The notes beneath the pieces are model-generated. The model was not told the DNA's origin. It saw only the letters and a list, made by a program, of their open reading frames with translations, and did no database searches. From the NCBI GenBank assembly GCA_964413635.1, contig CAYPTH010000128.1:1-8048 (forward strand): a stretch of 8,048 nucleotides of DNA, read 5' to 3'. Shown piece by piece: positions 5,913 to 8,048 of the stretch. Each line of letters begins with the position of its first letter. Positions within the stretch are counted from its first letter, which is position 1. The DNA comes from CAYFQV01 sp964413635 (lineage in GTDB: Bacteria; Spirochaetota; Spirochaetia; DSM-27196; PWMO01). The position numbers and the translations under genes are program-made.

Positions 5913-7694
5913 TCATCCTTCCCCAGCCGTTTCTTCCTCGACCAGATGCTCCGCCGACGAGACGACGCCGACTCGCTTCTCTTCTATCGTGGAGGCGATC
6001 TGCTTCTCGAGATCCGCGAACTGATCCGAGTCCCACTCGGCGCCGTTGTAGTCGAGGAAACGTTGCCGCAGGTTTGCGAAGTAGTTTCGTGCCTCGTTCT
6101 TGTCTTCGAATTTGAGCTCCGCGATGAGGAGGCGCAGCAGAACGTCAAAGACGTGGCGCTGTCGATCGACGCCGACCGCCGCGTCAACGGGGTCGAAGGC
6201 GTTCTGCTGAAGATAGACCGAATCGAGGAACTCCGCCTTCAGGTGCATGACATAGTCGTCGAGGCTCGTGCCTTCCTCGCCGACAACCTTCATCATCTGC
6301 CCGACCTCATTCCCCTGGAAGAGAACGGAGCGGGCGTAGGCGACCTTCGCGTCGTCTACGACTCCCTCATAGCGTGTCCAGCTCTCCAGAGGGTCAATAC
6401 TCGGATACTTGCGAGCCTCGGAGCGCGCCCGTGACAAGCCGTGGAAGGCGCCGACGACCTTGAGGGTCGACTGCGTCACCGGCTCTTCGAAGTTACCTCC
6501 CGCCGGGCTGACGGTACCGCCGATCGTGACCGAGCCGTAGGACCCGTCGCGCAGCTGTACGGCCCCCGCACGCTCGTAAAAGGCGGCGATTACCGACTCG
6601 AGGTAGGCCGGGAAGGCTTCCTCGCCGGGAATCTCCTCGAGGCGTCCCGACATCTCACGCATGGCCTGCGCCCAACGAGACGTTGAGTCGGCGAGGAGCA
6701 GAACGTTGAGACCCATCTGCCGGTAGTACTCGGCGATAGTTACACCGGTGTACACGGAGGCCTCCCGCGCGGCAACCGGCATTGAGCTCGTATTCACGAC
6801 AATGACCGTGCGCTCCATGAGGGTGCGCCCGGTGCGCGGGTCGATGAGCTCCGGAAACTCCCGAAGGGTCTCGACGACCTCACCAGCCCGCTCTCCGCAC
6901 GCCGTAATGATGACGATGTCGACATCGGCATTTCGGCTGGTAATCTGCTGGAGAACCGTCTTGCCGGCGCCGAAGGGTCCGGGAATACAGTAGGTCCCGC
7001 CGCGAGCAACGGGGAGGAAGGTATCGATGATCCGCACCTTCGTGACCATGGGCTCGGTGGGCCGCAAGCGCTCCTGGTAGTTGGTAACGGCGCGCTTGAC
7101 CGGCCATTGAAAGGTCATGGTCACGGGAATGGTGTTGCCCCGCTCATCTTCGAGCTCGGCGATGGTATCGGTGACCTTGTAGGATCCCTTCTCGGCGACG
7201 CTCTTCACCGTGTAGGCGGCCAAGAAGTTGAAGGGGACCATGATTCGGTGCTCGAAGATGCCCTCCGGCACCGTGCCGAGAGTATCCGCGGCCTGCACCT
7301 GATCGCCCGCCTTGGCTTTCGGCGTAAACTCCCACTCCTTTTCCTTGTCCAGCGCGTCGAGATAGAGGCCCCGCTCGAGAAAGAAGCCACTCTTTTCCGC
7401 GAGCTGAGGGAGGGGGTTCTGAAGACCGTCGTAGACCTGGCCGAGAAGTCCCGGACCGAGGTTCACCGCGAGAAGCTCCTTGGAGAACTTCACCGGATCG
7501 CCGACGCCAATGCCCTCCGTGATCTCGTAGACCTGAAGCTCCGCTTGCTTGCCGCGGATACGGATAACCTCCGACTTCAGCTCACGCTCATCCGTGACAA
7601 CGTAGGCGACCTCATTGAGGGCGACGTCGCCTTCTACGTCGACGGTGACCATGTTTCCATTTACACCAACAACTTTACCTGTCGTATCTGCCAT
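5913..7694 (-). CDS. atpA: V/A-type ATPase catalytic subunit A
   Basis: This is the catalytic subunit of the cytoplasmic V1/A1 head; three copies alternate with three AtpB and hydrolyse or make ATP. The protein has 593 residues, a normal family length. It has an N-terminal beta-barrel (about 1-75), then the bulge domain found only in V/A-type A subunits (about 115-185). The P-loop GPFGAGKT is at 239-246 with Lys245. The catalytic glutamate is Glu268 in CGERAGE, the Walker B strand LLLADSTSR has Asp336, and SPAGG at 396-400 precedes EEPVTQ. The C-terminal helical domain follows. The P-loop is not interrupted by an intein. The ATG at 7694 has a TGGAG ribosome site 8 bases upstream and fits the family start. 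The TGA lies 3 bases before atpB and supplies part of atpB's ribosome site. CGERAGE in place of the commoner CGERGNE is, from memory, shared with Treponema and Chlamydia. Confidence 0.98.
   Translation of the reverse strand: MADTTGKVVGVNGNMVTVDVEGDVALNEVAYVVTDERELKSEVIRIRGKQAELQVYEITEGIGVGDPVKFSKELLAVNLGPGLLGQVYDGLQNPLPQLAEKSGFFLERGLYLDALDKEKEWEFTPKAKAGDQVQAADTLGTVPEGIFEHRIMVPFNFLAAYTVKSVAEKGSYKVTDTIAELEDERGNTIPVTMTFQWPVKRAVTNYQERLRPTEPMVTKVRIIDTFLPVARGGTYCIPGPFGAGKTVLQQITSRNADVDIVIITACGERAGEVVETLREFPELIDPRTGRTLMERTVIVVNTSSMPVAAREASVYTGVTIAEYYRQMGLNVLLLADSTSRWAQAMREMSGRLEEIPGEEAFPAYLESVIAAFYERAGAVQLRDGSYGSVTIGGTVSPAGGNFEEPVTQSTLKVVGAFHGLSRARSEARKYPSIDPLESWTRYEGVVDDAKVAYARSVLFQGNEVGQMMKVVGEEGTSLDDYVMHLKAEFLDSVYLQQNAFDPVDAAVGVDRQRHVFDVLLRLLIAELKFEDKNEARNYFANLRQRFLDYNGAEWDSDQFADLEKQIASTIEEKRVGVVSSAEHLVEEETAGEG
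5916..5920 (-). promoter_or_regulatory. Ribosome binding site of atpB, inside atpA
   Basis: AAGGA at the end of atpA lies 6 bases before the atpB ATG, and the atpA TGA falls between them. This supports the start at 5909 and coupled synthesis of the two head subunits, which are needed in equal numbers. Confidence 0.7.
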
Positions 7695-7702
7695 TCACGG
7701 TA

Positions 7703-7707
7703 CTCCA
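7703..7707 (-). promoter_or_regulatory. Ribosome binding site of atpA
   Basis: TGGAG lies 8 bases before the atpA ATG at 7694, in the 19-base spacer after the DUF2764-like gene. No promoter elements are visible in this short gap, so atpA probably depends on transcription from further upstream. Confidence 0.65.
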
Positions 7708-7713
7708 GTTGGA

Positions 7714-8048
7714 TTATGCGGATGCTCCGAAGTAATTCTCTTGAACCGTCTTGTACGTTTCGTCAAAGCTTTCGCTCCCTCGTTCGCTTTCGAAGTAGCT
7801 GCGGCGGCCCAAGATCTTGAGTTTCAAGTAGTAGAGGACCAAGGTATCGAGGTCGAAGAAGTGCCCGACCGATGCCTCTTCCAGCAGCTGCCACCTGTGC
7901 TGAAGGAGACGCTCCTCCTGCCGAAGCGGCGAATCGAGGCTGTAGGCTTCCCGAACGACTCCGACGATCGCGGGATCATCCCCGAGCTCACGACCTTCAG
8001 GAGTGCGGCGGATGTTCTCCTCGGCATCCCGGTTCAGCGCCGCGGCGC
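7714..8048 (-). CDS. DUF2764-like V-ATPase operon protein, C-terminal fragment
   Basis: The open frame enters at the window's right edge and ends at a TAA at 7716-7714, giving the last 110 residues of a protein whose start lies outside. It is hydrophilic, rich in charged residues and probably helical, with no membrane segment or signal. The stretch LDTLVLYYLKLKILGRR, about 45 residues from the end, resembles the LYYLKL-type motif I associate with DUF2764. That family sits between atpE and atpA in spirochaete and Bacteroidetes V-type ATPase operons. The stop lies 19 bases before atpA, so the two are surely co-transcribed. Its function is not established. By position it could be a stalk or socket subunit, such as a diverged subunit C, or an assembly factor. 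The reading frame is certain; the family assignment is from memory and moderate. Confidence 0.7.
   Translation of the reverse strand, partial: AAALNRDAEENIRRTPEGRELGDDPAIVGVVREAYSLDSPLRQEERLLQHRWQLLEEASVGHFFDLDTLVLYYLKLKILGRRSYFESERGSESFDETYKTVQENYFGASA

Noticed and set aside
6900..7000. Intein insertion at the AtpA P-loop
   Set aside because: This is a common intein site in V-type A subunits, but the frame is continuous through GPFGAGKTVLQQ with no insert.

Overview
The window carries eight genes, all on the minus strand, packed end to end with 2 to 29 bases between them, so it reads as one long transcription unit running from base 8048 towards base 1. The DNA is GC-rich. Both ends cut through a gene. 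The core is an operon for a bacterial V/A-type (rotary) ATPase. In transcription order it holds the 3' end of a small uncharacterised ATPase-operon gene (DUF2764-like), then atpA (catalytic A), atpB (nucleotide-binding B), atpD (central shaft), atpI (membrane stator a/I) and atpK (rotor ring). A secreted TPR-repeat protein and the first quarter of uvrA follow without a visible break.

The order X-A-B-D-I-K differs from the archaeal/Thermus arrangement. It is the one I associate with spirochaetes, Chlamydiae and Bacteroidetes. The protein details (AtpA with CGERAGE after the P-loop, the AtpB N-terminus, a long two-hairpin AtpK) look most like Treponema/Spirochaeta proteins. With the high GC, a free-living member of Spirochaetia is my best guess. 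This is inference from remembered family sequences, not a search.

Layout: 8048-7714 DUF2764-like C-terminus; 7694-5913 atpA; 5909-4602 atpB; 4599-4003 atpD; 3998-2127 atpI; 2097-1675 atpK; 1654-716 signal-peptide TPR protein; 707-1 uvrA N-terminus, ending in an extremely G-rich tract at the window edge. There is no gene-free stretch longer than 29 bases, and I found no convincing terminator, promoter, tRNA, repeat array or mobile element.

The ATPase genes make the A3B3 head, shaft D, stator subunit I and ring K. ATP turnover in the head turns D and the K ring against I, moving H+ or Na+ across the inner membrane. The ring keeps the side chains that bind Na+ in the Enterococcus hirae ring, so Na+ coupling is a real possibility. 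No recognisable subunit C or F gene lies in the visible part. The points most worth a second look are the DUF2764-like gene, the Na+ ligand set, the TPR-uvrA tail of the operon, and the G-tract in uvrA.
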